Assembly (NCBI GenBank): GCA_036489565.1
Contig: DASXFN010000085.1
Span: 1 to 64,000, forward strand
Length of the DNA stretch: 64,000 nucleotides
Reading direction: 5' to 3'
Source of the DNA: JAICKN01 sp036489565
GTDB taxonomy: Bacteria > Acidobacteriota > Terriglobia > Terriglobales > Acidobacteriaceae
Part shown: in pieces, positions 1 to 9,266 of the stretch
Position numbering within the stretch: the stretch's first letter is position 1
Layout: each line of letters opens with the position of its first letter
Translations under genes and position numbers: made by a program
Notes under the pieces: generated by a model
The model's input: the letters and a program-made list of their open reading frames with translations, nothing else
Told to the model about the DNA's origin: nothing
The model's database searches: none

Positions 1-87
1 CCTGAAATGGAAACTATTGAATACACGTCACTTAACTGAATTACTAAATTTCGTTGATTCATCTCATCCAAAAAGTAACCTTCATTT

Positions 88-3000
88 TTAAGTGCCAGCT
101 TTCGCGGCACGGACTTTGCCTTCATTCCAGCTTGCCAGAAAGCTGGCGAAGAAGTGAGACCAATAAACGGCCGAAGCCGACTCTTTCACGGCCTGCATTA
201 CACTCTTAATTTTTTGTGCTCCTGCTGGCGTGTTCAAGTAGGGCCGCAAACTGACGGAGTTCATTTTTTCCAATTCTTTTGTCTTTTGCAGTGTTTCGGC
301 GCGGGTTTGCTTAAGCAGTTGCTTGATCTTCTTCATGGAAGAATCCTCGAGTTTTCCGAATGGGCCGGTGCCGTCGCCAACCAGCGAAGGATGGATGCGG
401 AACAATCGCGCTTGGGCTCTTCCGTAGCGGCGGGCCTTGTTGATGAACTCTTCTACCGAGGTGGAAAGATGATTGTGCTCAGATTTGATCGTGGCCAGTT
501 TTTGCAGGAGGTACCCGGCGTTGTGCATGCGGACACCAAGTTCAACATCTGCGCCGATTTCAAGTGTCGCGTCAAAGGAGCCCAGAGACAATACAAGGTC
601 TTTGGAGATGCTGAGATTCGATGCCATGAAGTAAAAACGCTTGGACTGGAGTTCAGGCGAAAGCAACGATTGAACAAAAAACAGTGGATTTTGGGCGATA
701 AATAAGTTCAAGGCGCTTTCCGCCGCTTCCGATGGGTAGGCGCGGCTTCCGAGAATGGCGCCTTTTTTGTCGCCAAGCGCATATTGCGCTTGCAGATGAT
801 CGGCCAGCATGGAGGAGTGGGGAATAGTGTCGTCTTTGATGAATAACAGGTATGGGCTGCGTGCCCGCTGAACGCCGACGTGCAGCGCCGCGCCGATTCC
901 AGCATGGCTTTGCCTGAGATATTCAAAACGGCAGTAGCTAGGGAACTCTTCGCATACTTCGGCCGTGCGGTCGGTTGATCCGTCGTCCACGACGATGATC
1001 TCCCAGTTGTCAGCGGGGAGCGATTGTGCCTCGAGGTTGGCCAGGCAAACTTTGAGCTGTGCCGCGCGATTGTAGCTAGGAATAATTACGGAAAGTCTGG
1101 GGCCCGATCCTTTTGCCACGAGAGCCGGCGCCTGCGGCTGCAATGCAGACCTTTCGCGTTCCGTATCTCTTCGAATGCGTTCATATTCGCGGGCCTTGTC
1201 CTCATTCCCCAGTTCGCTGTAACAACGCGCCATAAGGTTCAATGCGTGATCGAAGATGACCTGTGCATGTTCCCCATCACGCGACGTGCTGAAGATGTGC
1301 CGAAGTTGTTCCAGAGCCTGAGAAGGGCAACTGTGCGTTAAATGTTCTTCCGCGAGTTGCAGATATCCCGTAAGGCGGAGCCATTTACGATAGTGGGCCG
1401 GGCGGCACGTGAGAATTTCCGGATTGAGTTTTTCGACTTCCAGATACGAAGGCTCATACAGGCGATTGTTGGCGGATACTTCGGCCATGTGGACTTGCTG
1501 AACAAGCGTCCGTATGGATTTCTGAAGGCGCGGGTAGCCAAATTCGATGGCCATGTGTTGTCGGCCTTCGCGCGAAAGCCGCTGCCACAATATATTGTCC
1601 GTGTAGGCCCGGACAATTGCCGCGGCAAATTCTTCCGCATTATCAGCGATCAACGCGCTGTGCCCATGGCGCAGGTTCATCCCTTCGGCGCCTATGGTGG
1701 TCGTCACCAGTGAAAGTCCACTTCCCAGGGCGGAGAGATTTTTGGTTTTGATTCCGGTTCCAAAACGGATGGGACAGACAAACACTCGATGTTGCAACAA
1801 GAAGGGCTTAATGTCCGGCACATGGCCGATCGGCTGTACACCTTCTTGGGAGCCTAGTCCGGCCGGCAAGTTACTTCCAACCAAAGAAAGCGTCGCTTCT
1901 GGAACTCGTGCGCGGACCAAGGGCCAGACTTCCTTAAGCAACCATTCGACGCCGTCCCGATTGGCTGCATTGGTGAAATTGCCAAGAAAGAGAACACCCT
2001 TCCGGTCAGCCAGAGCCGGCTCCTCCGGCAAAAGCTCCGCAATCATGGGAAGCAAACTGATATTCAACGACGGATCTCGCGAGAGCAACCCGCGCCGATC
2101 GTCTTCCGAGATGGACAGAACGATGTCCGCGTTGCGATAGACTTCAAGTTCGCGTGTGCCGTAGTTCTCAGCCCGTTCATGATCTGACCAAAGTTTCGTC
2201 AATTGCGCCATGCGCAGTTCCCGCAATCCATGTTGGTCATCCGTGAGGACAGCAATGCGCGTGCCTGGCGATTGTTGGCGAATCGCTCCCATGTAATGTT
2301 CGGGAATGGAAGTGCTTGTCCAGAACCACATCAGAAGAATGGCAAGATCGAAATTTCCTTCCTGCAATACCTGGCTGAGATTCCACTCGATGGGATCATC
2401 CACTCCCAGGTAGTGCAGCCGCTCGCTATCATGCGCCCACACCTTGACGCCTAAGTCCTCAAGGGCCGAGGTGTAATACTCGCGGAGGTGGCCGTTGCGC
2501 GCGATATAAGTGACTTGATGCCCCTGCTCGCGAAGTTCCCGTACGATCTGCATGATCCGCACATCGGATCCGTTACGGTCTGTCTGCGGAAGCATCTCGT
2601 TCACGATGAGGACGCGCAGCGGACGGTCGCTATTGGAGTCTTCGGATTCAGCGCTGCCGACCTGGTCGTCCCGCCGCACCGATTGCGTTCCGACGGTTAA
2701 ATAAAATTCCTCCGGGTATCGTTCAATTGCGCTGTTTGTTTTACGCGCAAGGCACAGAGTGTTGTCTCCTCGTCGCGCGATGGGAAGGCCGCGAGAGGCA
2801 AATAGACGTAACAGTGAGCGGTCGCGGTTCCACCAACTGTCCTGCGTGACGATGCGTTCAACCTGAAAACCGCCAAATGTCAGCAGTCTTTCAACCTCAT
2901 TTGTGGTGTATTCGCGATTGTGGTGATCGGTGGGGCGGCCGCCCGGTTCGTAACGGCCGTATATGTAAGGGCTCTCGCCCTTCAATGCGTACTCCACGCT

Positions 3001-3843
3001 CTTTGCGCTGGCCATGTTGGGAGTAGTCAGCAGAAGCAAGCCGGAAGGTTTCAACACCCGGTTCATTTCGGCGACAACGCCCATGGGGTCCGAGATCAAG
3101 TGCTCCAGCATTTCGCAGCACAGCACGACATCAAACGAAGCATCGGGATAAGGCCAGGGAAAATGTTCGACATCGAAGTTATCAACGTCAACTTCGTGTG
3201 ATTCAGTCCCGTCGATAGAGATGATTTGACGCACGGTCTTAGCGTCGCCTTCCCAAATGTCGCTGCAACGAACGTCGTATCCTTTCAGAGAGGTTAGCGA
3301 CGGTGTGAGATGGTGGAACGCGGCACCCAACTCGAGCAGCGTCTGTCCCGGCGCGGCATTAGGCAATAACTCCAATGTTTTGACGTAACGGGCAAGATGA
3401 GTTTCCAGGTAGGATTGTTCGTTGTTATTTTTTCCTGCAAATTTCAGCAGATGGGACGTGATGGCGTCTGATGGCAAAATGCTGGCCGTGGCGAGGCGGC
3501 ATTCCTCCTGCATGGCGATCACAGAGGAACGATCGGGTCCTGCAAGGTAGCGAGCCGCCCGTTCGAACCATTCGATGGCCTCACCGCTCCTTCCGGAATG
3601 CTTAAGCAAAACTCCAAGATTGAGGGCAGCTTCGCCATTTTTGTCGTCGAGTTCCAGCGCGCGGCGATAGCCTTCTTCAGCTTCTTCGGATTTACTCAAT
3701 TGAAATTGCGCCGTGGCCCAGTCGTTCCATAATTCACCGGATTCTTCGTCGCCCAGAGCCTCGCCCAGCAGGCGCGCGGCCTCTTCCATGCGTCCCTCGT
3801 GGAACGCCTTCAGCGCATTTGCGTGGTATTCATTGGTAGGCAT
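88..3843 (-). CDS. TPR-methyltransferase-glycosyltransferase fusion protein
   Basis: This 1251-residue protein probably modifies a surface or flagellar glycan and has no signal peptide. Visible parts in order: TPR-like repeats (about 1-100); a class I SAM methyltransferase (about 165-310) with the LLELGAAF glycine motif and a CCEMLEH motif; a GT-B, family-4-like glycosyltransferase (about 415-800) with RVLIVNEMLP near its start and a donor-site region around FGTGIKTKN; a short helical linker; and a GT-A, family-2 glycosyltransferase (about 950-1180) with SVIIPSYNR and VVDDGSTD. Three enzymes in one chain suggests sequential building of one glycan. Its TPR module resembles the N-terminus of the divergent neighbour at 4052, pointing to a shared ancestor. 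The acceptor is unknown. The domain calls are firm; the link to flagellin is inferred only from motAB nearby. Confidence 0.9.
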   Translation of the reverse strand: MPTNEYHANALKAFHEGRMEEAARLLGEALGDEESGELWNDWATAQFQLSKSEEAEEGYRRALELDDKNGEAALNLGVLLKHSGRSGEAIEWFERAARYLAGPDRSSVIAMQEECRLATASILPSDAITSHLLKFAGKNNNEQSYLETHLARYVKTLELLPNAAPGQTLLELGAAFHHLTPSLTSLKGYDVRCSDIWEGDAKTVRQIISIDGTESHEVDVDNFDVEHFPWPYPDASFDVVLCCEMLEHLISDPMGVVAEMNRVLKPSGLLLLTTPNMASAKSVEYALKGESPYIYGRYEPGGRPTDHHNREYTTNEVERLLTFGGFQVERIVTQDSWWNRDRSLLRLFASRGLPIARRGDNTLCLARKTNSAIERYPEEFYLTVGTQSVRRDDQVGSAESEDSNSDRPLRVLIVNEMLPQTDRNGSDVRIMQIVRELREQGHQVTYIARNGHLREYYTSALEDLGVKVWAHDSERLHYLGVDDPIEWNLSQVLQEGNFDLAILLMWFWTSTSIPEHYMGAIRQQSPGTRIAVLTDDQHGLRELRMAQLTKLWSDHERAENYGTRELEVYRNADIVLSISEDDRRGLLSRDPSLNISLLPMIAELLPEEPALADRKGVLFLGNFTNAANRDGVEWLLKEVWPLVRARVPEATLSLVGSNLPAGLGSQEGVQPIGHVPDIKPFLLQHRVFVCPIRFGTGIKTKNLSALGSGLSLVTTTIGAEGMNLRHGHSALIADNAEEFAAAIVRAYTDNILWQRLSREGRQHMAIEFGYPRLQKSIRTLVQQVHMAEVSANNRLYEPSYLEVEKLNPEILTCRPAHYRKWLRLTGYLQLAEEHLTHSCPSQALEQLRHIFSTSRDGEHAQVIFDHALNLMARCYSELGNEDKAREYERIRRDTERERSALQPQAPALVAKGSGPRLSVIIPSYNRAAQLKVCLANLEAQSLPADNWEIIVVDDGSTDRTAEVCEEFPSYCRFEYLRQSHAGIGAALHVGVQRARSPYLLFIKDDTIPHSSMLADHLQAQYALGDKKGAILGSRAYPSEAAESALNLFIAQNPLFFVQSLLSPELQSKRFYFMASNLSISKDLVLSLGSFDATLEIGADVELGVRMHNAGYLLQKLATIKSEHNHLSTSVEEFINKARRYGRAQARLFRIHPSLVGDGTGPFGKLEDSSMKKIKQLLKQTRAETLQKTKELEKMNSVSLRPYLNTPAGAQKIKSVMQAVKESASAVYWSHFFASFLASWNEGKVRAAKAGT

Positions 3844-3942
3844 GCTCTAGCTCGCGCGAAATCGCAACATCTCAGTGTTTTTTGTTCGGGCGGAAGTGTC
3901 CCCCAAGATAGATAGCAATTGGCTTGCCTCATTTTGTGTTAA

Positions 3943-3959
3943 TCGGACCGCGAGTCCGA
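3943..3959. promoter_or_regulatory. Small inverted repeat in divergent intergenic region
   Basis: TCGGAC and GTCCGA form a perfect 6-bp dyad around a 5-base centre. It lies between the two divergent glycosyltransferase/methyltransferase genes. It could be an operator or a minor hairpin; no U-tract follows. Confidence 0.25.
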
Positions 3960-4051
3960 CCCGTGCAGGCTGCTTGAACGAGGTTAGAAACAGATGAGGA
4001 AGCGTAATTGCTTATATGGTTCCGTGTTTATCTCAGCGGGAGTGTTTGCAC

Positions 4052-5689
4052 ATGACAGCAGATCACCAGTTAGCAGTCGAGTCTTATAAAAAGGGAGCAT
4101 TGACTGAAGCCGATAAATTGATGGCATCGGCACTCATTCAGGAAGAGAACTGTGAAACTTGGAATGACTGGGCCATGGTCCAACTCGCGCTCGGCCGTAA
4201 GCACGAGGCGGAAAAGGGTTTTCGGAAAGCCCTCCAACTTGACCAGAGCTATGACAAAGCGGCGGCGAATTTGGGGATTCTTTTATTCAGCGCTACTAAG
4301 TTCACAGAGTCTGCCCCGTACCTGCAACAAGCGTGCGCGACTGCGGACACCCAGGAGCGCGAAACGCTTTCGCGAATGCTTACAAAATGCGAATCCACTC
4401 GGGCAGGAAGCTTTGCGATGGTCTCGAACGCGAACTTGTCCGCGGCTGCGGCGAAGCCTGCAAAGGTTATCCCAAATGCGACCCCTGAACTGTCTGAAGG
4501 GGAGCCGGCATTGCTCAAGATTTTCCGCAAATTCGATACTGAACTCGCAAACCTGCGCGCCGAAGCCCAAAACTTTGCGGCAAAATATCCAGATAACACC
4601 GAAGGGCGTTTTTTTCTGGCGGATATTCTTCTGGCATCGGGACGCGCGGATGAAGCCTTTCTTGAATACGAAAAAATAAAAGCAACAGCTTCACCGAATC
4701 AGGTAAGGCGAGCGCAGCAGGGCATCCAGCAGTGCCACGCCGACCGCGACTACTTTCCACCCGCGTATGCCAATCGCCTTGTATCAGGGGAATATTTTTC
4801 AGGAATCAATTCTGCTGTGTGGCGGAGTTACGCCAACCGTGAAATCCAGCGCGGCCGCGCCATTGCCCGGCAGGTGCGCAAGCACATCCCTCTTTCGGGG
4901 CGGCGCATGCTCGACGTGGGATGCGGCTACGGTGGGACGCTGATTTCTTTCGCGGAACAGGGATGCGATGTGACGGGAGTGGAAATTGATGCGGAACGTG
5001 CGCGGGTAGGGCAAAAACGTCTTGCCGACCTCGGAATCAAATCCGATTACAGGCTTGATGATATCTGCGCTCCCGGAATAAAAGAGCGCATTGGCACCTT
5101 CGACATTATTGTGGTGCAGGATGTCCTCGAGCACGTGATGGACCCCGGACTTACAATTGCGGCCCTGGCCCAGTTGCTGCGTCGCAACGGCGTGATCTAC
5201 GTAGTGGTTGGGAACAAATACTCGCCGGACCAATTGATGGCGGACCATCACTACGCGCAAGCGGGCATGACGATTCTTTCTCGCCCGCAGGCAATTGAAT
5301 ACTTTAAGGTGGCCACCGGATCCGGAGCGGAATCGTACGGCGTCGGCTATTGGCGAACGGAGGCTTACTACCGGCGGATGTTCGCGCGCCACGGCGTGCA
5401 ATTGGATCATCTAGGCAACTTCAGCAATGTGCACCACGTGCTCTGGTACGCGAAGTGTGTGTTGGACGTTTGCAAGCGCGCGGAGAAGGAAATTCATCCA
5501 AAGCTCCCCGCAGCTCTTCAGGAGCGCATACGCCGCCGCATGCTTACCGTGGCCCGATATTTCGCGCATATCAGTGACATCATCGCCCAAACGGAATCTG
5601 ACCCGAAATTGCAGGCGACCATCTGTGACCGGCTGGTGAAGAAGATATGTCTTCCCACCTGGGCCTTTGTGGGCCGCAAGGAAAGCTGA
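4052..5689 (+). CDS. TPR-containing class I SAM-dependent methyltransferase
   Basis: An N-terminal TPR array (about residues 10-105) is followed by a second helical repeat region and a SAM methyltransferase of the Methyltransf_23 type (about 285-400). The SAM loop MLDVGCGYGG and the later VVQDVLEHV motif are clear. The reading frame is open from 4016, but the methionine at 4052 (MTADHQ) best matches the start of the TPR module shared with the upstream fusion protein, so I chose it. No signal peptide or membrane segment is seen, so it is probably cytosolic. It is flanked by glycosyltransferases, so it probably methylates a sugar or lipid-linked glycan; the substrate is not determined. Confidence 0.88.
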   Translation: MTADHQLAVESYKKGALTEADKLMASALIQEENCETWNDWAMVQLALGRKHEAEKGFRKALQLDQSYDKAAANLGILLFSATKFTESAPYLQQACATADTQERETLSRMLTKCESTRAGSFAMVSNANLSAAAAKPAKVIPNATPELSEGEPALLKIFRKFDTELANLRAEAQNFAAKYPDNTEGRFFLADILLASGRADEAFLEYEKIKATASPNQVRRAQQGIQQCHADRDYFPPAYANRLVSGEYFSGINSAVWRSYANREIQRGRAIARQVRKHIPLSGRRMLDVGCGYGGTLISFAEQGCDVTGVEIDAERARVGQKRLADLGIKSDYRLDDICAPGIKERIGTFDIIVVQDVLEHVMDPGLTIAALAQLLRRNGVIYVVVGNKYSPDQLMADHHYAQAGMTILSRPQAIEYFKVATGSGAESYGVGYWRTEAYYRRMFARHGVQLDHLGNFSNVHHVLWYAKCVLDVCKRAEKEIHPKLPAALQERIRRRMLTVARYFAHISDIIAQTESDPKLQATICDRLVKKICLPTWAFVGRKES

Positions 5690-5721
5690 GCGAGGTCGTT
5701 GGAGTTGTATTCCGGAAAATA

Positions 5722-7089
5722 CTACGTGTTTGAACCGGCGCTCGCTGCCTGTGCATTTTGAGCTGGACTGGCGGGGGAGCATTTGGCGGATACTTCCTTT
5801 GCCGCCAGTTGCAGTTCCGGGGATGCAGGGAACATCTCTAATCCAGAGGCGAGAATGTGTGCCGCCCGATCCCATTGTTGCATCTGCGCCCGGATGCTCG
5901 CTGCTCGCATAAACAGCTTGGGATGCGCGATGTGAGACAAGAATTCTTCGGATGCCACGGCAGCCTGATTCAAGTCCTTCACCAAGACGTAGGCTTTTAC
6001 TCGACGATCGTGTACTTCAAGCAGTGCGGGGGCCGCTTTTGCTGCACGCTCGAGTTTTGCGATGCCAGCCTTATGCTGCCCAAGCTTCACTTCAACAAAT
6101 CCCAATTTACTCTCAAGAATTGGATCCTGCTGTCTCAACTTGAGTGCCTCCCGATACGCGGCGCGGGCCTCGGGCAATTGTTCAAGATAATGAAAAGCGT
6201 CTCCACAAAGCTGTTCCCGTAAAGCCGCCCCCTTGCCGTCTTTCCTAGCATTTCCAAGTGCCGCCAGTGCTTGCTGAGGCTGTCCGAGGTTCAGCAATGC
6301 CATGCTCTTGAAAATCCACGCGTCGGAGGCTTGTGGCTGGAGAATGAGGGCCCGGTCCAGGCATCGCAACGCTTCTCCCGCATTTCCCAGACATTCATAT
6401 TCCTGCAGGCCAAGTTGGATCCATGCAAGGGCGTCATTGGGCTGTTCTTCAGTTTTAAGCCGTAACAGGTCGCGATAGAAGAGAGCTTTGTCATCTTTGT
6501 GCTGCTGAGACGACATCTGGCCAAAATGGTGAATGAAGAAAGGAGCGGGCAATAACTTCATTCCTAAAGCTTGGATTGGCCCTTCTACGGCTTCGTGTAC
6601 GCGCCCCACGAAAAAAATCTCGGGATGACGACGGAAAAACCGGCAGTTTTCGTGTACCACATAGGCCGGTGCATCTTTCGCGCGCACGTGGCGGTTGTCG
6701 TTCGGAACCGCTATGCGATCCCATGCGCGAGTAAATTTGTTCGGAACATAGTTGCGAATTGGAGTGATGTAGCCACCAACATTCGATGCCTTTAAGAGAT
6801 CGGGAATTCGTTTCCGCGCGTCCTCGTCCAGTTCTTCGTCTGCGTCCAGAACCAGCACCCAGTCGGCAGTCACCGGCTTGAGCGCCGCATTGCGAGCGTT
6901 GGCAAAGTGGTTCTCCCATGGAAAAGGGACGAGTACGGCGCCAAATTCTCGCGCGATGTCGCAGGTTTGGTCGGTACAGCCGGTATCTGCAATAACGATT
7001 TGGTCCACAACGCCGCACACACTTTCAAGGCACGCACGAATGGTGCTGGCGCCGTTCTTCACGATCATGGAAAGGGCGATTGTAGGCAT
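5722..7089 (-). CDS. Family 2 glycosyltransferase with C-terminal TPR repeats
   Basis: The N-terminus (ALSMIVKNGASTIRACLES) and the metal-binding LDADEELDED segment are typical of SunS-like family 2 glycosyltransferases (GT-A fold, about residues 1-230). TPR repeats fill about residues 215-430. Proteins of this build transfer sugars to proteins or peptides, or act in surface polysaccharide synthesis. The gene converges on the methyltransferase at 4052 and diverges from the glycosyltransferase at 7246. The start ATG lacks a strong Shine-Dalgarno sequence, but the first residues already belong to the domain, so the start is secure. Confidence 0.9.
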   Translation of the reverse strand: MPTIALSMIVKNGASTIRACLESVCGVVDQIVIADTGCTDQTCDIAREFGAVLVPFPWENHFANARNAALKPVTADWVLVLDADEELDEDARKRIPDLLKASNVGGYITPIRNYVPNKFTRAWDRIAVPNDNRHVRAKDAPAYVVHENCRFFRRHPEIFFVGRVHEAVEGPIQALGMKLLPAPFFIHHFGQMSSQQHKDDKALFYRDLLRLKTEEQPNDALAWIQLGLQEYECLGNAGEALRCLDRALILQPQASDAWIFKSMALLNLGQPQQALAALGNARKDGKGAALREQLCGDAFHYLEQLPEARAAYREALKLRQQDPILESKLGFVEVKLGQHKAGIAKLERAAKAAPALLEVHDRRVKAYVLVKDLNQAAVASEEFLSHIAHPKLFMRAASIRAQMQQWDRAAHILASGLEMFPASPELQLAAKEVSAKCSPASPAQNAQAASAGSNT

Positions 7090-7245
7090 TCCAATGAAGA
7101 TTAAAGTTTGATTTGAGACTCGCAGCCTCAGCCAATTTATGAAGCATGTGCCATGCCAGTGGATGCGTCAGCGAGATGAGGTTTACTGCAACGCGAATTA
7201 GGGCCAGATGAGGCATCGGGATTGCTGAGGCCAGAGAGGAGAGTT

Positions 7246-8208
7246 GTGTCGAAAGGAAATTTCTTGAAACTGGCATGCTTTCATCCCGCATCCATCTTTT
7301 GCGCCTGGAGCGTAGCCACTGGCTTGGTGGACACTCTGAATCGCATGGGACACCCGACCACTGGTTTTTCCGTGGATGTGACAAAAAGTGGAATTGATCC
7401 GCGGCAATATCCGAGCGCCGAGCAATTAAGTGAGTTTGACGGGATTCTAGTTTCAGGACCGGAGCATGTGCGGGGACATTTGCTCAAGCTATATCCCCGT
7501 TGGCACAAGATTTCCGTTCCGAAAGTCTCATGGATGCACGAGACGGTTGAACGAGAAGACTATGGCCGGATGCCATTGGAAGAGATACGCGAATTTGCCA
7601 ATTTCACATTTTGTTCTGCAATTCAGGACGAAAAATATGGGCTGAAATGGCTTCCTTTTGGCGTGGACACTGAAGTCTTTAAGCCGGACTGGAACCAGCC
7701 TAAAGAGTATGACGCGGCATTCATTGGCCTCATCTATCCCAAACGGGCAGCGTTTTTGGAAACTCTAAAGCCATTTTTGAAGGGAATCACGTTGAAGTTG
7801 GGGAATGTGCAGGTACTTGATTTGAGCGGGGTACGAATTCGCGAGAGCGCGGAGCTGTATGCGGATAATTTGCGCAAAATTAAAGTTTTTGTAAATCTTC
7901 CCAGTCTTTCAGAATTGGTGGTTACAAAAGTATATGAAGCCTTGGCATGTGGAACGTTCTTGATTACTCCAACCATCCCTTCGCAAAAAAATTACGATAA
8001 CATTCTCGCCCACTATTACGACCCGGGTAAGCCTGGAGAACTGGCGGAGAGAATTCGTTTCTGTTTGGAAAATGAAGCTCAGCGGGTGGAGGCCACGCGC
8101 GCATGTTGCGAGCAGGTGCATCGGCTCGACAGGCTGGAGTTGCGTTGCGAAGCGCTGCTGGAAGCATTTCAAGGGCGTACCCGCGCTCACTCAGCAGGGA
8201 AGAAATAG
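7246..8208 (+). CDS. CgeB-like glycosyltransferase
   Basis: About 320 residues resembling CgeB and Glyco_trans_1_2 proteins (GT-B fold). The C-terminal donor-binding region around residues 205-250 contains NLPSLSELVVTKVYEALACG, with the E-x7-E arrangement usual in GT-B enzymes. The frame is open from a TTG at 7222, but GTG at 7246 has an AGAGGAGA Shine-Dalgarno sequence just upstream, so I chose it. No signal peptide is present. It is the last gene of the glycosylation block and sits just before the motility operon, so flagellin glycosylation is possible but unproven. Confidence 0.8.
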   Translation: MSKGNFLKLACFHPASIFCAWSVATGLVDTLNRMGHPTTGFSVDVTKSGIDPRQYPSAEQLSEFDGILVSGPEHVRGHLLKLYPRWHKISVPKVSWMHETVEREDYGRMPLEEIREFANFTFCSAIQDEKYGLKWLPFGVDTEVFKPDWNQPKEYDAAFIGLIYPKRAAFLETLKPFLKGITLKLGNVQVLDLSGVRIRESAELYADNLRKIKVFVNLPSLSELVVTKVYEALACGTFLITPTIPSQKNYDNILAHYYDPGKPGELAERIRFCLENEAQRVEATRACCEQVHRLDRLELRCEALLEAFQGRTRAHSAGKK

Positions 8209-8281
8209 CTGTTTGGTTCGGAGCGATCCCTCCCCGGCATGGAAATCTCCTAACCAATCTCTCATCCAACAATCACCAACT

Positions 8282-8309
8282 TAAAGTCTAGAAACTCAAA
8301 GGCCGATAA
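8282..8309 (+). promoter_or_regulatory. Candidate sigma-28 (FliA) flagellar promoter
   Basis: TAAAGTCT, 12 bases, then GCCGATAA. The -10 element matches the FliA consensus GCCGATAA exactly and the -35 element differs from TAAAGTTT by one base. The spacer is one base longer than the E. coli optimum but within the range known for Bacillus sigma-D. It lies about 30 bases upstream of the PAS-GGDEF gene that precedes motA and motB, where a late flagellar promoter would be expected. Confidence 0.7.
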
Positions 8310-8341
8310 GAAGTTTTCCTTAAAAGAGTTACGGACCAGAT

Positions 8342-9262
8342 ATGGCAGACTTCAAAGACCCCGAGATATTCCGCACGGTGCTCAGCAGCCTCCAGACGGG
8401 AGTCTATCTGATGGACCGCGATCGGAAGATACAGTTCTGGAATGACGGCGCGGAAAGACTTACAGGCTACTTGGGGCACGAAGTTCTGGGGCATTCATGC
8501 CAGGACAACCTTCTCAAGGAATGTCATGAGGAGGGGTGCAGCTCCTGCCGGGGACTGTGTCCGGTGCGTGACACCCTTCTCAACGGCAGGAAAAAAGTGT
8601 CACAGATGTATTTCCATCATAAGGATGGACGGCGAATCCCCGTGCACGTATGGACTGTTCCCATCCGCGATGAGCATGGCTCAATCATTGGCGCTGCGGA
8701 GAGCTTCGAGAACCAGCGGTCCTCGCTTGAAAAGAGGCGTGTACAAAATACGCTGGCTTCCTATGGGTGCCTGGATGAAACAACCGGAATCCCAAATCTT
8801 GGCTTCACGCAGTTTCATTTAAGGGAGAACCTTGCAGGCTTCGAGGAATACCGCGTTCCGTTCTCGGTTTTGCTGACTCGCATCGAGAATCTCGATCAGT
8901 TCAGGCTGAAGTATGGCCGCGAAGCGGGGGACACAATCCTTGGGCTGGTGGCGCGGAACCTCAAAAATACCCTTCGTCCAACGGATTTCCTTGGCCGGTG
9001 GGACGACGATAAATTTCTGGCCATTGCATTGAGTTGCGAGAATCAGGGGATAAAGAGCCTGGTGGACCGTGTTCTAAGAGTTCTTCACTACGAGGGAATT
9101 CAATGGTGGGGAGATGAATTACTAGCCACGACTTCGATTGGGTACGCCACGGTCATGACTGGAGACACGATGGAAACTCTTATCGGTCGCGCCGAAGTTT
9201 CGCGCTCACAAAATCTTGCGAAAGCGGCGGCGGCCGGAGCAGGGAAGGACGGCAATACCTAG
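8342..9262 (+). CDS. PAS domain protein with degenerate GGDEF domain
   Basis: The N-terminal PAS domain (about residues 8-130) carries an unusual cysteine cluster (CHEEGCSSCRGLC, near residue 60), as seen in some PAS proteins of GGDEF architectures; it could bind a cofactor or sense redox. The C-terminal GGDEF-fold domain (about 145-295) has RWDDDKFL where an active diguanylate cyclase has RxGGDEF, so cyclase activity is probably lost. It may instead bind c-di-GMP or relay a PAS signal. It is the first gene of a tight operon, ending 4 bases before motA, which suggests direct control of the flagellar motor. A sigma-28-like promoter precedes it. Confidence 0.85.
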   Translation: MADFKDPEIFRTVLSSLQTGVYLMDRDRKIQFWNDGAERLTGYLGHEVLGHSCQDNLLKECHEEGCSSCRGLCPVRDTLLNGRKKVSQMYFHHKDGRRIPVHVWTVPIRDEHGSIIGAAESFENQRSSLEKRRVQNTLASYGCLDETTGIPNLGFTQFHLRENLAGFEEYRVPFSVLLTRIENLDQFRLKYGREAGDTILGLVARNLKNTLRPTDFLGRWDDDKFLAIALSCENQGIKSLVDRVLRVLHYEGIQWWGDELLATTSIGYATVMTGDTMETLIGRAEVSRSQNLAKAAAAGAGKDGNT

Positions 9263-9266
9263 GCTT

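Noticed and set aside
4070..4125. Second sigma-28-like GCCGATAA match
   Set aside because: It lies inside the coding sequence of the TPR methyltransferase, and the nearest TAAA is 18 bases away, so the spacing is wrong.
4799..5410. 203-codon minus-strand frame opposite the methyltransferase domain
   Set aside because: It is a shadow of a clear SAM methyltransferase, with no motif of its own.
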